From Nesterenkonia lutea (GTDB lineage: Bacteria; Actinomycetota; Actinomycetes; Actinomycetales; Micrococcaceae), in the NCBI RefSeq assembly GCF_014873955.1, contig NZ_JADBED010000001.1, positions 1,612,001 to 1,676,000 of the forward strand: a DNA stretch of 64,000 nt, in the 5' to 3' direction. Made by a program: the position numbers and the translations under genes. Each line of letters begins with the position of its first letter. Positions within the stretch are counted from its first letter, which is position 1. The notes beneath the pieces were generated by a model. It was not told the DNA's origin, did not search any database, and saw only the letters and a program-made list of their open reading frames with translations. Positions 53,126 to 62,044 of this stretch are shown piece after piece.

Positions 53126-53644
53126 ACGCTACCTTGCTCGAAGCATCTACAGAGCTGAACGCAGCTGCCACTATCCCAACGGACAGGATACATACAAAAG
53201 GTTCGTAGAGACCCCTCGATCCGACGACGAACAAAACCCACAAACGAACCGGACCTGAGTCTAAGGCCACCACCAACCGATTCAGCCGCCACCGCCCTTG
53301 GTTCGGAACCGGATAAATCGCTGCGGTGACCGCAGCGGCACCATCACTTGATGCCTTTGCAATGGTACGTATGATCGACAACCCGCTGAGTCAACGAGAG
53401 GTGCTCAGAGGAAAAAGCACACTGTCGGATTTTGGGAAGCTTCAGGACTTTTATTTCAGAGACACTTAAGAAGACGTCGCGGCAGTGAAACGAACAGACA
53501 GTGACAGGTATTATTCGGAACGGAGCAGCTGCGCGAATCAGAACCACAACTTGCGCGCTGTTTAGAAGGCCTTGATTGCCCATATTCGCTCGCCGTACAT
53601 TTCCTCACAACGATGTCGTGACATCCATTCAGAGACGAGATCCG
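53126..53644. other. Gene-free, AT-richer stretch
   Basis: About 520 bases with no reading frame that I can support; the short open frames have no recognisable motifs and clash with each other. Composition is clearly less GC-rich than everything to the left of 52 kb. It separates the helicase remnant from the SDR gene. Confidence 0.6.
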
Positions 53645-54370
53645 ATGCTTCAATCACCTGTAGCTATTCTAACCGGCGCCACCGGGGGCATTGGCCGGGC
53701 ACTGGCACACACGTTAGATGAGCGAGGTTACCGCTTACTAGTCCACGGTTTTGACACGGTCGAAGCAGGAAAGGAACTACAGGATAGCCTCAAGTGTGCG
53801 CTCTACTTTGACTCCGACCTGTCCACTCAAGAGGGCGCAATGTTACTCGCGCAAGAGACTCGCGAAACTTTCGGCAGAATTGATCTACTCGTCAATAACG
53901 CGGCCGTAGGCATTCCACTCGAGCACGGGAATATAGCGGGTGTCACGCCGGAGTTCTTTCAACTTGCGCTTTCTGTGAACCTACTGGGTCCGTGGTTCAT
54001 GACGCAGGCTTGCGCCCCCGACCTCCGCGACACTCGAGGATCAGTTATAAACATGAGCTCTATGGCCGCTTCCACGGTGAGCGGAAGCTCGATTCCCTAT
54101 GCTGTGAGCAAGGCGGGACTGGAACATCTTACGAGGCTCCTCGCGGTCGCAATGGGACCGGAAGTGCGAGTGAACGCGTTGGCACCCGGATTGGTAGATA
54201 CTGAGCGCACCAGGGCTTGGGAACACCTACGCAAAGAAGTGATTCAATCCAGCCCAATGCGGCGTTCAGGCACGCCGGAGGACGTAGCCCGAGCCTGCAT
54301 GTCGCTGATTGATTCGCCCTACACGACAGGGGCAACACTGCCGGTAGACGGCGGCCAACGGTTGGTGTAG
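53645..54370 (+). CDS. SDR family oxidoreductase
   Basis: 241-residue classical short-chain dehydrogenase. The cofactor motif TGATGGIG is near residue 10, followed by DLLVNNAAVG, the catalytic Ser in INMSSMAAS, and YAVSK (Tyr and Lys). The C-terminal loop is PGLVDTERTRAWEHLRKE and the end is DSPYTTGATLPVDGGQ. Substrate unknown. The ATG at 53645 is chosen over 53576 for the family length. It is separated from the GntR-ABC locus by the insertion sequence and may have belonged to that pathway before. Confidence 0.87.
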   Translation: MLQSPVAILTGATGGIGRALAHTLDERGYRLLVHGFDTVEAGKELQDSLKCALYFDSDLSTQEGAMLLAQETRETFGRIDLLVNNAAVGIPLEHGNIAGVTPEFFQLALSVNLLGPWFMTQACAPDLRDTRGSVINMSSMAASTVSGSSIPYAVSKAGLEHLTRLLAVAMGPEVRVNALAPGLVDTERTRAWEHLRKEVIQSSPMRRSGTPEDVARACMSLIDSPYTTGATLPVDGGQRLV

Positions 54371-54730
54371 ACGCTACCACTTGTCGTGCTGGTTGAAACC
54401 AGACACCAAGCGGTAACTATCACCGCAATCCGGGAGCCACTGGTCTTCGCCAATGGAGTGACACGCGACCCTCCATAGCACTGAGACACTGTGTCTCGCG
54501 GATCGAAAGCGCGACAGGGGGTATAGCGGCTCATCGACTCCAACAAATGTCAGTCCCGTCGCTCTGCACGGCTGGACAACACGGCACCTGCCTGAAGACT
54601 CTGTGGTGTCACCGGACGCCTGACCGATGCGGTTCGCTCGATAGGTGTAAGTCAACGACTCTTGGCATGAGGAGGACTCCTGCCGCTGCGACAGCACCAC
54701 TTGTGTCCTGGAGTGCCCTAAGAGTTGGGC
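54371..54730. other. Gene-free stretch between the SDR gene and the insertion sequence
   Basis: About 360 bases with no supportable gene. The only structured element is the palindrome GAGACAC-T-GTGTCTC (54483-54497), which could be an operator or the stem of a small terminator. Confidence 0.55.
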
Positions 54731-54738
54731 CGTTAAGC
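54731..54738. repeat. Left 8-bp target-site duplication of the ISL3-type element
   Basis: CGTTAAGC directly precedes the left inverted repeat and is repeated directly after the right one at 56226-56233. Eight bases is the duplication length expected for ISL3-family transposition. Confidence 0.92.
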
Positions 54739-56225
54739 GGCTCTTCCCAGTTGAGCGTGGGGGCGTCGTGAGTCAAGAGGCTCGTGCCCTTGCTTGAGGA
54801 TGGATTTTGCGACGAATCTATCCTCGATCACGAAGGACACGAGCCATGCCCCAGAATACGTGCGCGCCCTCGCCCCTGTCTGCCCACCACACCAATGAGC
54901 ATCCGGTGCGCGATGCAGCATCGGTGGTCTTCAACCTGGCCGGCTACACCGTCACCGAAGCCACTGACCTGCCACTGGGAGGCAGGCGGGTCGTGGTCAC
55001 CGCCGAGGCCCCTGAGAACGCCTGCCCGAGTTGCGGGGTGCTCTCCGCTCGGGTGCACCAGCGGGTCCGTCAACGAGTCAAGGACATCCCGACCGGCGGG
55101 GACAGGGCCGAGCTGGTGGTCATCAAGCCGCGCTTCCTCTGCGCCGAGACGCGATGCCCGCGCAGGACCTTCACCCAGGTCACCGAGCAGCTGCCCGTGC
55201 GGGCACGGTGCACCACCCGACTCAAGGAGACGGTGGCGGCCGCAGTGCTGGACTCCGGGCGGGCCACCGCCGAAGTCGCCGCCGCCCACGGGATCGCCTG
55301 GGGCACGGTCAACACCGCGATCCTCACCCAGACCATGGTCCTGCCCCAGGTGGATCAGGTGCCGGTACGGGCGCTGGGCATCGATGAGCACCGCTTCGCC
55401 ACCGCGAAGTGGTTCAAGCACCCCGAGACCGCCGTGTGGTGCCGGGTGGAGCCCTGGATGAGCACCTTCGTCGACGCCCACACCGGACACGTCCTCGGAG
55501 TGATCGACGGCCGGTCCTCGAAGAACGTCACCGCCTGGCTGCAGGGACGCTCCCAGGCGTGGCTGGACCGCCTCGAAGTCGTGGCGATCGACCCCTCGAC
55601 CACGTTCCGGTCTGCGATCCGCACGGTGCTTCCCGCGGTGGAGATCAGTGTGGATCACTTCCACCTGGTCAAGCTGGGCAACCAAATGCTCACTTCAGTT
55701 CGTCAGCGCGCCCTGCGCGAGGTGCTGGGCCGGCGGGGCCGGAAGCAGGACGCCGTCTGGGCCCACCGGATGCTTCTGCTGCGCGCTGGAGACCGGCTCA
55801 CCGACGCCGGGCTGCACCGCCTCGAGCAGGTCCTCGACGACGCCGATTTCGAGCAGGTCGCCGCCGCTTGGGCGGTGAAGGAGCAACTGCGCAGGATCTT
55901 GAACGCAGAGTCCGTCTCTGCGGCGCAGAGCGCGAGGATCGACTTTGAGCTGGCGGTGGCCGCTGCCGGGCTGCCCGAGGCCGACAGGCTGGCGGCCACG
56001 GTGGCGGCGTGGTGGCCGCAGATCAAGGTGTTCATCCGGACCCGGGTGACCAACGCGCGGACCGAGGCGGCGAACACGGCCATCAAGCAGATCAAGCGCA
56101 CCGGCCGGGGTTTCCGGACTCAGAACAACTACCAGTCACGTATTCTGGCCAGGAGCTTCAGGCAGACACGCCGACGCTCCCAAATCCATGCTCGAGCAGG
56201 ACTCCACGCTCAAGTGTGAAGAGCC
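54739..56225 (+). mobile_element. ISL3-family insertion sequence, intact
   Basis: 1487-bp element. The left end GGCTCTTCCCAGTTGAGCG and the right end (reading inward) GGCTCTTCACACTTGAGCG are imperfect inverted repeats of about 24 bases, sharing GGCTCTTC, TTGAGCGTGG and the first bases. An 8-bp duplication flanks it. It carries one transposase gene that spans almost the whole element. The intact ends and duplication suggest a recent insertion, between the SDR gene and the GntR gene. Confidence 0.93.
54846..56219 (+). CDS. ISL3 family transposase
   Basis: 457 residues. The N-terminal zinc-finger-like part has CPSCGVLSARVHQR and CAETRCPRRTF. A DNA-binding helix-turn-helix region follows. The catalytic DDE domain shows RALGIDEHRFA (first Asp), VVAIDPSTTF (second Asp) and the late Glu in NARTEAANTAIKQIKRTGRG; DHFHLVKLGN is a family signature. 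The C-terminus ends 6 bases before the element's end. The ATG at 54846 fits family length. It appears intact and probably active. Confidence 0.94.
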   Translation: MPQNTCAPSPLSAHHTNEHPVRDAASVVFNLAGYTVTEATDLPLGGRRVVVTAEAPENACPSCGVLSARVHQRVRQRVKDIPTGGDRAELVVIKPRFLCAETRCPRRTFTQVTEQLPVRARCTTRLKETVAAAVLDSGRATAEVAAAHGIAWGTVNTAILTQTMVLPQVDQVPVRALGIDEHRFATAKWFKHPETAVWCRVEPWMSTFVDAHTGHVLGVIDGRSSKNVTAWLQGRSQAWLDRLEVVAIDPSTTFRSAIRTVLPAVEISVDHFHLVKLGNQMLTSVRQRALREVLGRRGRKQDAVWAHRMLLLRAGDRLTDAGLHRLEQVLDDADFEQVAAAWAVKEQLRRILNAESVSAAQSARIDFELAVAAAGLPEADRLAATVAAWWPQIKVFIRTRVTNARTEAANTAIKQIKRTGRGFRTQNNYQSRILARSFRQTRRRSQIHARAGLHAQV

Positions 56226-56233
56226 CGTTAAGC
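56226..56233. repeat. Right 8-bp target-site duplication
   Basis: CGTTAAGC, identical to 54731-54738, directly abuts the right inverted repeat of the insertion sequence. Confidence 0.92.
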
Positions 56234-56296
56234 ACAGCAGTCGGTGGGCACTGGGTCCGGTAGGAATCCGCGGTACCTCGAGAATCGGCCACGTCA

Positions 56297-56995
56297 TCAA
56301 TAGAATGACTGAAGGAGTGCCTCATTCGACTCGCGAAGGTGAGCGCTCATTGCCTCTCGAGCACCAAGTTCATCCTTATCGGCAATAGCATCCACGATTT
56401 GTCGGTGTGAATGAAGCTCCACCGGCGAAACGACGTGGTCCATTGCCCGAGAGAACATATAATGTATCCGGGTTGTTTCGTCAAGGTATGTATTCAAGAG
56501 TCTTCCTGCACGCTTGTTTCCCGCAGTGGAAGCGATTGTTCGGTGAAATTCGTTCGCTGCCTGAAGGCGCTCAGCGAAGCCCAGACTCTCATCTACGTGG
56601 TGAGACAAGATCTTTTCGAGCTTTCTCACCAATTCAATAGTGGATAGGCGCGCAGCGACTCCCGTGATCGGCGGCTCAATTGACATCCGTAGATCCATGA
56701 TCTCTCGTATGTCGTTTAGGCCCAGGGGTCTGACCACGTAACCTCGCCTCGGGAACACCATGACGAATCCCTCCGAAAGGAGGGTCTGTAATGCTTCGCG
56801 TACTGGTGTTTTCGACACCCCGAGTCGCGAGGCTGTCTCCGTCTCCTGGATTATTTGTCCTGGCTCTAGCCGAGCAGTCACAATCTCCCGACGCAGAGTC
56901 CCAAGAATCCGTTGCGCCACCGACTCGTGCTCGCCTTTATGCGCAGGTGCTGAATCGTGCAGTTCCATCAATTCACTCTCTTCATAAGCTTCCAC
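56297..56995 (-). CDS. GntR family regulator with FCD domain
   Basis: 232 residues. The GntR winged helix is REIVTARLEPGQIIQETETA, SRLGVSKTPVREALQTLLSE and GFVMVFPRRGYVV. The FCD all-helical effector domain follows, with its metal-site pattern (DLRMSIEPPITGVAARL, ANEFHRTIAS, HSHRQIVDAI). Members usually repress a neighbouring operon for uptake or breakdown of an organic acid or sugar acid. It lies 86 bases downstream of the solute-binding protein on the same strand. A second start lies at 56968. Confidence 0.92.
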   Translation of the reverse strand: MEAYEESELMELHDSAPAHKGEHESVAQRILGTLRREIVTARLEPGQIIQETETASRLGVSKTPVREALQTLLSEGFVMVFPRRGYVVRPLGLNDIREIMDLRMSIEPPITGVAARLSTIELVRKLEKILSHHVDESLGFAERLQAANEFHRTIASTAGNKRAGRLLNTYLDETTRIHYMFSRAMDHVVSPVELHSHRQIVDAIADKDELGAREAMSAHLRESNEALLQSFY

Positions 56996-57081
56996 AGGAC
57001 TAGGGGCGCGAGGCAGCCTGCCTCGCGCCCCTCACCACTACGACTCGCACCTAACTAGTCTGCCGTATAGCCACCGATTGA

Positions 57082-57987
57082 CTAGCGTCCGTTGATGTAG
57101 AAGTCAGCAGCTTCCTCCGTGACACCATTCTCCTCTAGGACCCGTTCGACGGTTCCATCCTCCTTCGCCCGCGTGTAGTAGTCATCGATTGCGGCGGTGA
57201 ACTCAGGGACGCCGTGAGTATGCGGCCAGTTGATTTCGAGCAAGGCGGTGAGTTCTGGATGATTTGGGTCTTCATCAATAATGTTAGTCTCGTAACCCTC
57301 TGCGTCATTGCTCAGGTTGAAGCTCATCATGGACTGGTTCGCCACGGCGTCAATTCGACCCGCCTGCAAGTCTTCGAAGGCATTTGTATCGCTCTGATAC
57401 TCTTCAATATTCTCCTCTCCAAGAGCGTCCTTTAACGTCTCAGCAAAGAAGGAGCCGGACAGGACGCCGACGGTAGCACCGTCCATCGACTCGATCGTGT
57501 CAAAGGAGTCCTCGGAAGCCGATGTGATGCCGAGCGCATCGTAAATAACGTACCCCTCAGCCTGACCGAACACCTCTCCCCGTTCCGCGGTCTTGATATG
57601 AAGGCCACCAAACAGGTCGGACTTTCCTTCACGTAGGTCCAATTGCGCCGCCGCCCCGGTCATCGGCTTGAAGAGCACGTCAAGGCAGTTCTCCTCGGCG
57701 AACTCGGTAATGAGCGTTGCGTCGATGCCCTCGAATGGGCCACTGTCCGACAGAGCATGGAATTTCGGTGCCGCATTCATCGCTGCGACATTTAACACCC
57801 CGTCCTCAAGAGTGGGAAATTCGTGGAGCGGAGTGCAATCCTCAGCTACGTCTCCCGTGGCTGCGTTCGCTGAGTCAGGTTCCGTTCCGGCGTCCCCGGA
57901 ACACCCCGTCAACACAAGTAGCGCGATACTTGAGGTAGCGATGAAAGCAGTTACAGGCTTCTGTTCGAGAACCGTGAGTCGTTTCAT
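57082..57987 (-). CDS. ABC transporter substrate-binding lipoprotein, family 3
   Basis: 301 residues. The lipobox VLTGC is at the end of the signal sequence. The mature protein has the bacterial family 3 fold: LNVAAMNAAPKFHALSDSGP, GIDATLITEFAEENCLDVLF, REGKSDLFGGLHIKTAERGE and VGVLSGSFFAETLKDAL. This family normally binds amino acids, opines or ectoines. Its ligand here is unknown. GAGGAAAG precedes the ATG. It belongs to the importer with the two permeases and the ATPase upstream. Confidence 0.92.
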   Translation of the reverse strand: MKRLTVLEQKPVTAFIATSSIALLVLTGCSGDAGTEPDSANAATGDVAEDCTPLHEFPTLEDGVLNVAAMNAAPKFHALSDSGPFEGIDATLITEFAEENCLDVLFKPMTGAAAQLDLREGKSDLFGGLHIKTAERGEVFGQAEGYVIYDALGITSASEDSFDTIESMDGATVGVLSGSFFAETLKDALGEENIEEYQSDTNAFEDLQAGRIDAVANQSMMSFNLSNDAEGYETNIIDEDPNHPELTALLEINWPHTHGVPEFTAAIDDYYTRAKEDGTVERVLEENGVTEEAADFYINGR

Positions 57988-58015
57988 GTTTCTTTCCTCT
58001 GTCTATTGGTTGGGA

Positions 58016-58759
58016 TTACTGATGAATCTTGACTGGTAGCGACGCCGAACCGGCATGGGAATTTCGTTGTCGTAGACGTCGGGTGCGTCTTCGGGTGGAA
58101 GCACTACCGATACCAGCACCGGTGATCCGGGCAACTCGCCGGTCGGCTAGTATCTCCATCCACGCCAGCAACGAAGTAAAGAGCAGATAGAGCAGCGCTG
58201 CAACCAGCAGCGGCTCGAGCACCCGGAAATTGATCATTCCGATCGAGTAGGCACTTCCCAGAAGCTCTTTTGCCCCGATTGCATATGCGAGTGCAGTTCC
58301 CTGAAATGTAATGATTACGATACCGAGAATAGGCGGAACAGCGATGTTCAGGACGTGAGGAACGACAACTTTAGAGATGATCTGTCTCTTGGTGAGAGCG
58401 ACGGCCTGCGCGGCCTCAATTTGCCCGGACGGAACACTCGCGATTGATGCTCGAAATATCTCAGCGGTGTAGGCCGCAGTAGTCACGCCAAAGGCGGCCA
58501 CGACAGCTGCAAACCGATCTAGAGTCACGATATCTGTGAGTCCGAAATAGACTAGATACAGGGTCAGTAGAGCGGGAAAGCCGCGAAACAGCTCTACTAG
58601 GGCGATCACGAACCAGCGTAGCGACTTGTCCTGGCCATTTAGAGTTAGTCCAGCAACGAACCCGAGCGGAATACCAATTGCGACACTCGCGCCCGCCATC
58701 AGCACGCTCAACCATAGCCCAGGCAGTAGGCCGACAATAATATCCAGGAATTCTTCCAT
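58016..58759 (-). CDS. Polar-amino-acid-type ABC transporter permease 2
   Basis: 247 residues with about five membrane helices. The EAA loop, which contacts the ATPase, is QIEAAQAVALTKRQIISKVV. The ending (RRTRRLRQRNSHAGSASLPV) is an unusually basic tail of about 30 residues. The ATG at 58759 overlaps the upstream permease stop by one base, so the two permeases are translated together. Confidence 0.92.
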   Translation of the reverse strand: MEEFLDIIVGLLPGLWLSVLMAGASVAIGIPLGFVAGLTLNGQDKSLRWFVIALVELFRGFPALLTLYLVYFGLTDIVTLDRFAAVVAAFGVTTAAYTAEIFRASIASVPSGQIEAAQAVALTKRQIISKVVVPHVLNIAVPPILGIVIITFQGTALAYAIGAKELLGSAYSIGMINFRVLEPLLVAALLYLLFTSLLAWMEILADRRVARITGAGIGSASTRRRTRRLRQRNSHAGSASLPVKIHQ

Positions 58760-59409
58760 TAGTACGCCACCTTTACTGATCCCCGTTTGACTCGAGAGTC
58801 CAACCAGCGTGCAAACATTCCGATGGGTACCGTTATTATCAGATACACGATCCCTATCGTCAGGAAAGCCATTATTGGATCCGCACCTACCTGCACCGCG
58901 TTGTACGCGTAGAAGACCATTTCATTCGCGCCGATTATTGACGCTATGGCGGTATTCTTGAGTAGGGTAATCGAATAGGCTGCGGTAGAGGCAAGCATCA
59001 CTGGAATAGCTTGCGGAAGTACCACGCGGACCAGAGCATCCGTCCGAGTCAAAGCGACGGAAGCTGCGGCTTCCCGCTGACCGTCCGATACTGAATCGAG
59101 TCCCGAGCGTATGCTGTCACCGATGTATGCAGAGTTGACGATCCCAAGACCGACGATCGCAGCGAGCACAGGGACTTGCGATATGACACCCAGCGAGATA
59201 CCGAAATAGATAATGATCAGCCATGCGATAGGTGGGATACCTCTCGCTATCCACGCCCAGAGCGCCCCAAGAAAGTTAGCGACGGGGTTCCTTGACCGTC
59301 GCAACATCGCCACGGGGATAGCGAGGACTGCTGACAGCAAGAACGCGCCGAGCCAAATTTGGAGTGTCACCCACAGTCCCTCAAGGACGTAGTCCGCTTC
59401 AAGCATCAC
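58759..59409 (-). CDS. Polar-amino-acid-type ABC transporter permease 1
   Basis: 216 residues. The first helices (LEGLWVTLQIWLGAFLLSAV) have the HisM/HisQ signature, and the EAA loop is GQREAAASVALTRTDALVRV. It overlaps the ATPase gene by four bases and permease 2 by one. Two different permease subunits are usual for this importer type. Confidence 0.92.
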   Translation of the reverse strand: MMLEADYVLEGLWVTLQIWLGAFLLSAVLAIPVAMLRRSRNPVANFLGALWAWIARGIPPIAWLIIIYFGISLGVISQVPVLAAIVGLGIVNSAYIGDSIRSGLDSVSDGQREAAASVALTRTDALVRVVLPQAIPVMLASTAAYSITLLKNTAIASIIGANEMVFYAYNAVQVGADPIMAFLTIGIVYLIITVPIGMFARWLDSRVKRGSVKVAY

Positions 59410-60176
59410 ACGGCTCCGCTAAGTGAGTTCACGAAACGACGGATGCGCTCGTTAGACGGATCCGTCAGAATTTGCTCAGCTGGACCATCTTCCAGAACCT
59501 CACCATCGGCGAGGAACATCACACGGTCTGCTGCCTCCTTCGCGAACTGAATCTCGTGGGTCACGGTCAGCATTGTCATACCCTCCTCGACAAGTTCCTT
59601 CATAACGCGAAGTACTTCGACACGCATTTCCGGGTCTATGGCACTGGTGGGCTCATCGAAAAGAATGACTTCTGGGTCAAGGGCCAGCGATCGAGCGATT
59701 GCCACTCGTTGTTGTTGTCCTCCGGAGAGTTGGCCGGGGTGCTTATACATGTGGGCCTTCAAACCGACTCGCTCGAGGAGTTGCTCGGAGCGGTTTGTAG
59801 CTTCGGCCTTGCTACGACCCAACGCTAAGCGCTGGGCGAGGCTTACGTTTTCGATGGCCGTGTGCGTGGCGAAAAGGTTGAAAGACTGAAACACCATTCC
59901 GACTCGCTTCCTCAAAGCGCGCACAGAACTTGTGCTGTTTTTTTCGGAAGCCTCAAAAACGCGTCGACCTTCTAGATCCAGGGTGCCCTGCTCGGGAACC
60001 TCTAACAGGTTCAAGCAGCGTATAAACGTGCTTTTGCCTGAACCGCTTGGCCCGATTATCGCTATGTGCTCTCCCTTCTCCACGTCGACGCTTATACCTC
60101 GTAGTATCTCTTTGTCTCCGAACCACTTATGCAAGTTTGTTGCCGACAACGCTGGCGGGTCCAAGGTTTCCGTCAT
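59406..60176 (-). CDS. Amino-acid-type ABC transporter ATP-binding protein
   Basis: 256 residues. Walker A is IIGPSGSGKSTFIRCLNLLE, the signature is LSGGQQQRVAIARSLA, Walker B is EVILFDEPTSAIDP and the switch His is in TVTHEIQFAKEA. The pattern is that of GlnQ/HisP-like polar amino acid importers. The ATG at 60176 is chosen because it starts 7 bases after the dehydratase stop; the longer reading would extend into the dehydratase. Confidence 0.93.
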   Translation of the reverse strand: MTETLDPPALSATNLHKWFGDKEILRGISVDVEKGEHIAIIGPSGSGKSTFIRCLNLLEVPEQGTLDLEGRRVFEASEKNSTSSVRALRKRVGMVFQSFNLFATHTAIENVSLAQRLALGRSKAEATNRSEQLLERVGLKAHMYKHPGQLSGGQQQRVAIARSLALDPEVILFDEPTSAIDPEMRVEVLRVMKELVEEGMTMLTVTHEIQFAKEAADRVMFLADGEVLEDGPAEQILTDPSNERIRRFVNSLSGAV

Positions 60177-60183
60177 GTCCTGT

Positions 60184-61929
60184 TTATCCTTCTGCCTTGT
60201 GCTGATATTGAGAAGTGAGCTGTTGAGCAATCGGGGCCGAGGGCTCTCGCAGAAAGTCGAAGTCACACCCATATTCGGGTTGGAGCACGTGGCTCACGTG
60301 TAGCTTGGCAAAACCACGCGTGGGCGGGTCAGCTGGCCGGAAGGGTTTCCGGGACGCGAACTCTTGGTCATCCACGAAGTGTTCGAGGCACCCAGTCTCG
60401 GCGTCAAGACGTACTTCGTCACCGTCCTGCAAGTAGGCGATCGGCCCGCCAACAGCCGCCTCGGGAGATATGTGGAGCACTACTACCCCGGTGGAAGTAC
60501 CGCTCATTCGAGCGTCCGACAACCGCACCATTTCAGTCACACCCTGTCGGTGGAGTTTCGCTGGGATGGGGATATGACCTACTTCGGGCATTCCCGGTGC
60601 CCCCACCGCGCCAAGTCCGCGCAGTACGAGGATGCTGTCCGCATTTACGTCGAGTTCGGGGTCGTCAATGCGGTCATTCAAGTCATCCAGTCCGTCAAAG
60701 ACCACTACACGGCCTCGGTGCTTGAAGAACCTTGGGTCTTCTGCGCCGGCGGTCTTCAGCACCGCGCCGTTAGGGGCGAGATTTCCCTTCAGCATGACAA
60801 GAGAACTTCGCTTAGCTTCCGGAGCAGTTCGCTCCCGAATCACAGTGTTCTCAACGGCCGATACTGCGCTCAGTTCGTCGCGCCACTTGGTGCCACGTGC
60901 GGTGTGCGTATCGAGCTTGAGGAGGTCACGAATGCGAACCAAAACGCCAGCCAGTCCTCCCGCCTCAGCAAAATCTGGCAACGTGTATTCGCCACCTGGC
61001 AGTACGTTGGTGAGGTAAGGAGTATCCCGAGACCAGGTTTGCAACTTCTCAATGCCGATCTGCAGCCCGGCGCGTCCAGCGAACGCTTCAAGATGAATTA
61101 CGGAGTTTGTGGAGCCGCCTAGCGCCATGACGGCACGAAAGGCATTCTCGAGCGAATCCATTGAGATCAGCCCACGCGGCGCCTGCCCACGTTGCACCGC
61201 AGCAACTGCTTCTATCCCGGTTTCGTAGGCGATTCTTCGCCTCTCTGCGCTTCCTGCTTCTGCCAGAGAGCTCCCCGGAAGCGCGAACCCGAGCACTTCT
61301 GCGATCGCGGCCATGGTGCTGGCGGTCCCCATAACATTGCATGTGCCGACGCCGACGTTGAGATTTCCCTCAAACTCCAGCCACTCCTGGTCATCAACCT
61401 CGCCTACGCGACGCCGGTCGCAGAATGGCCAGGCGTCATCCACAGTGACCGAGGCATTCCCACGGTGACAAGAGACAGGCCGCGGCCCCGCTGTCACCAT
61501 CACCGAGGGCTTGCCTGCGCTGATAGCGCCCATGATTTGTGCAGGCACCGTTTTGTCGCATCCACCCATGAGGACCACGCCGTCAATGGGCGAAACGCTG
61601 ATCATCTCTTCTACGTCCATCGACATGAGGTTCCGCAGATAGAGGCTCGTAGGCCGGGTGAACGGCTCAGATATCGAGATAGTAGGAAACTCGAGCGGGA
61701 GGCCCCCCGCCGCCTTGACGCCCCGCTTTACCTCTTTGACAAGAAGTGCAAGCCCCATGTTGCACGGGTTGAGGTCAGAGGCACTATTCGCGATGCCGAT
61801 TACCGGTCTGCTTCTCACCTCCTCAGCGCTGAATCCACCACCGCGCAGGAAGGCGCGATGCATCAGACCGTCCTGGCCTGGGTCGTCGAAGAGACCTCCA
61901 CCCCGGCCGGCGATACCCCGTTGAGACAT
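60184..61929 (-). CDS. IlvD/Edd family dehydratase, sugar-acid type
   Basis: 581 residues. Iron-sulfur cysteines are in LNPCNMG, GGCDKT and VGTCNVMG, and the catalytic Ser is in SDARMSGTSTG. The segment LPLEFPTISISEPFTRPTSL, YLRNLMSMDVEEMISVSPID is closer to pentonate/hexonate dehydratases (arabinonate, xylonate) than to branched-chain IlvD. It would turn a 2,3-dihydroxy acid into a 2-keto-3-deoxy acid. AAGGAG precedes the ATG. It is the first gene of an operon with the importer and GntR. Confidence 0.9.
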   Translation of the reverse strand: MSQRGIAGRGGGLFDDPGQDGLMHRAFLRGGGFSAEEVRSRPVIGIANSASDLNPCNMGLALLVKEVKRGVKAAGGLPLEFPTISISEPFTRPTSLYLRNLMSMDVEEMISVSPIDGVVLMGGCDKTVPAQIMGAISAGKPSVMVTAGPRPVSCHRGNASVTVDDAWPFCDRRRVGEVDDQEWLEFEGNLNVGVGTCNVMGTASTMAAIAEVLGFALPGSSLAEAGSAERRRIAYETGIEAVAAVQRGQAPRGLISMDSLENAFRAVMALGGSTNSVIHLEAFAGRAGLQIGIEKLQTWSRDTPYLTNVLPGGEYTLPDFAEAGGLAGVLVRIRDLLKLDTHTARGTKWRDELSAVSAVENTVIRERTAPEAKRSSLVMLKGNLAPNGAVLKTAGAEDPRFFKHRGRVVVFDGLDDLNDRIDDPELDVNADSILVLRGLGAVGAPGMPEVGHIPIPAKLHRQGVTEMVRLSDARMSGTSTGVVVLHISPEAAVGGPIAYLQDGDEVRLDAETGCLEHFVDDQEFASRKPFRPADPPTRGFAKLHVSHVLQPEYGCDFDFLREPSAPIAQQLTSQYQHKAEG

Positions 61930-61962
61930 CGATCTCCTTAGTTGCTTAGATACTGGCCGCCG

Positions 61963-62037
61963 ATTTCTTGGAACCTATCATATTTCTTGTGACAGATTTA
62001 GGAATCTCAGTGATATTCCTCACGCATCCGCTAGAGT
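61963..62037. promoter_or_regulatory. Divergent control region of the dehydratase and hydroxyacid-dehydrogenase operons
   Basis: ATTTCTTG occurs twice (61963, 61982). A perfect inverted repeat AGGAAT-N9-ATTCCT (62000-62020) covers the -35 region of a TAGAGT -10 box (62032-62037) that is 7 bases from the hydroxyacid dehydrogenase ATG. The inverted repeat is the best candidate GntR operator. Confidence 0.5.
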
Positions 62038-62044
62038 CTGGATC

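Noticed and set aside
53064..53583. Short overlapping frames in the AT-richer gap
   Set aside because: No motifs, no ribosome binding sites and conflicting frames; listed as gene-free instead.
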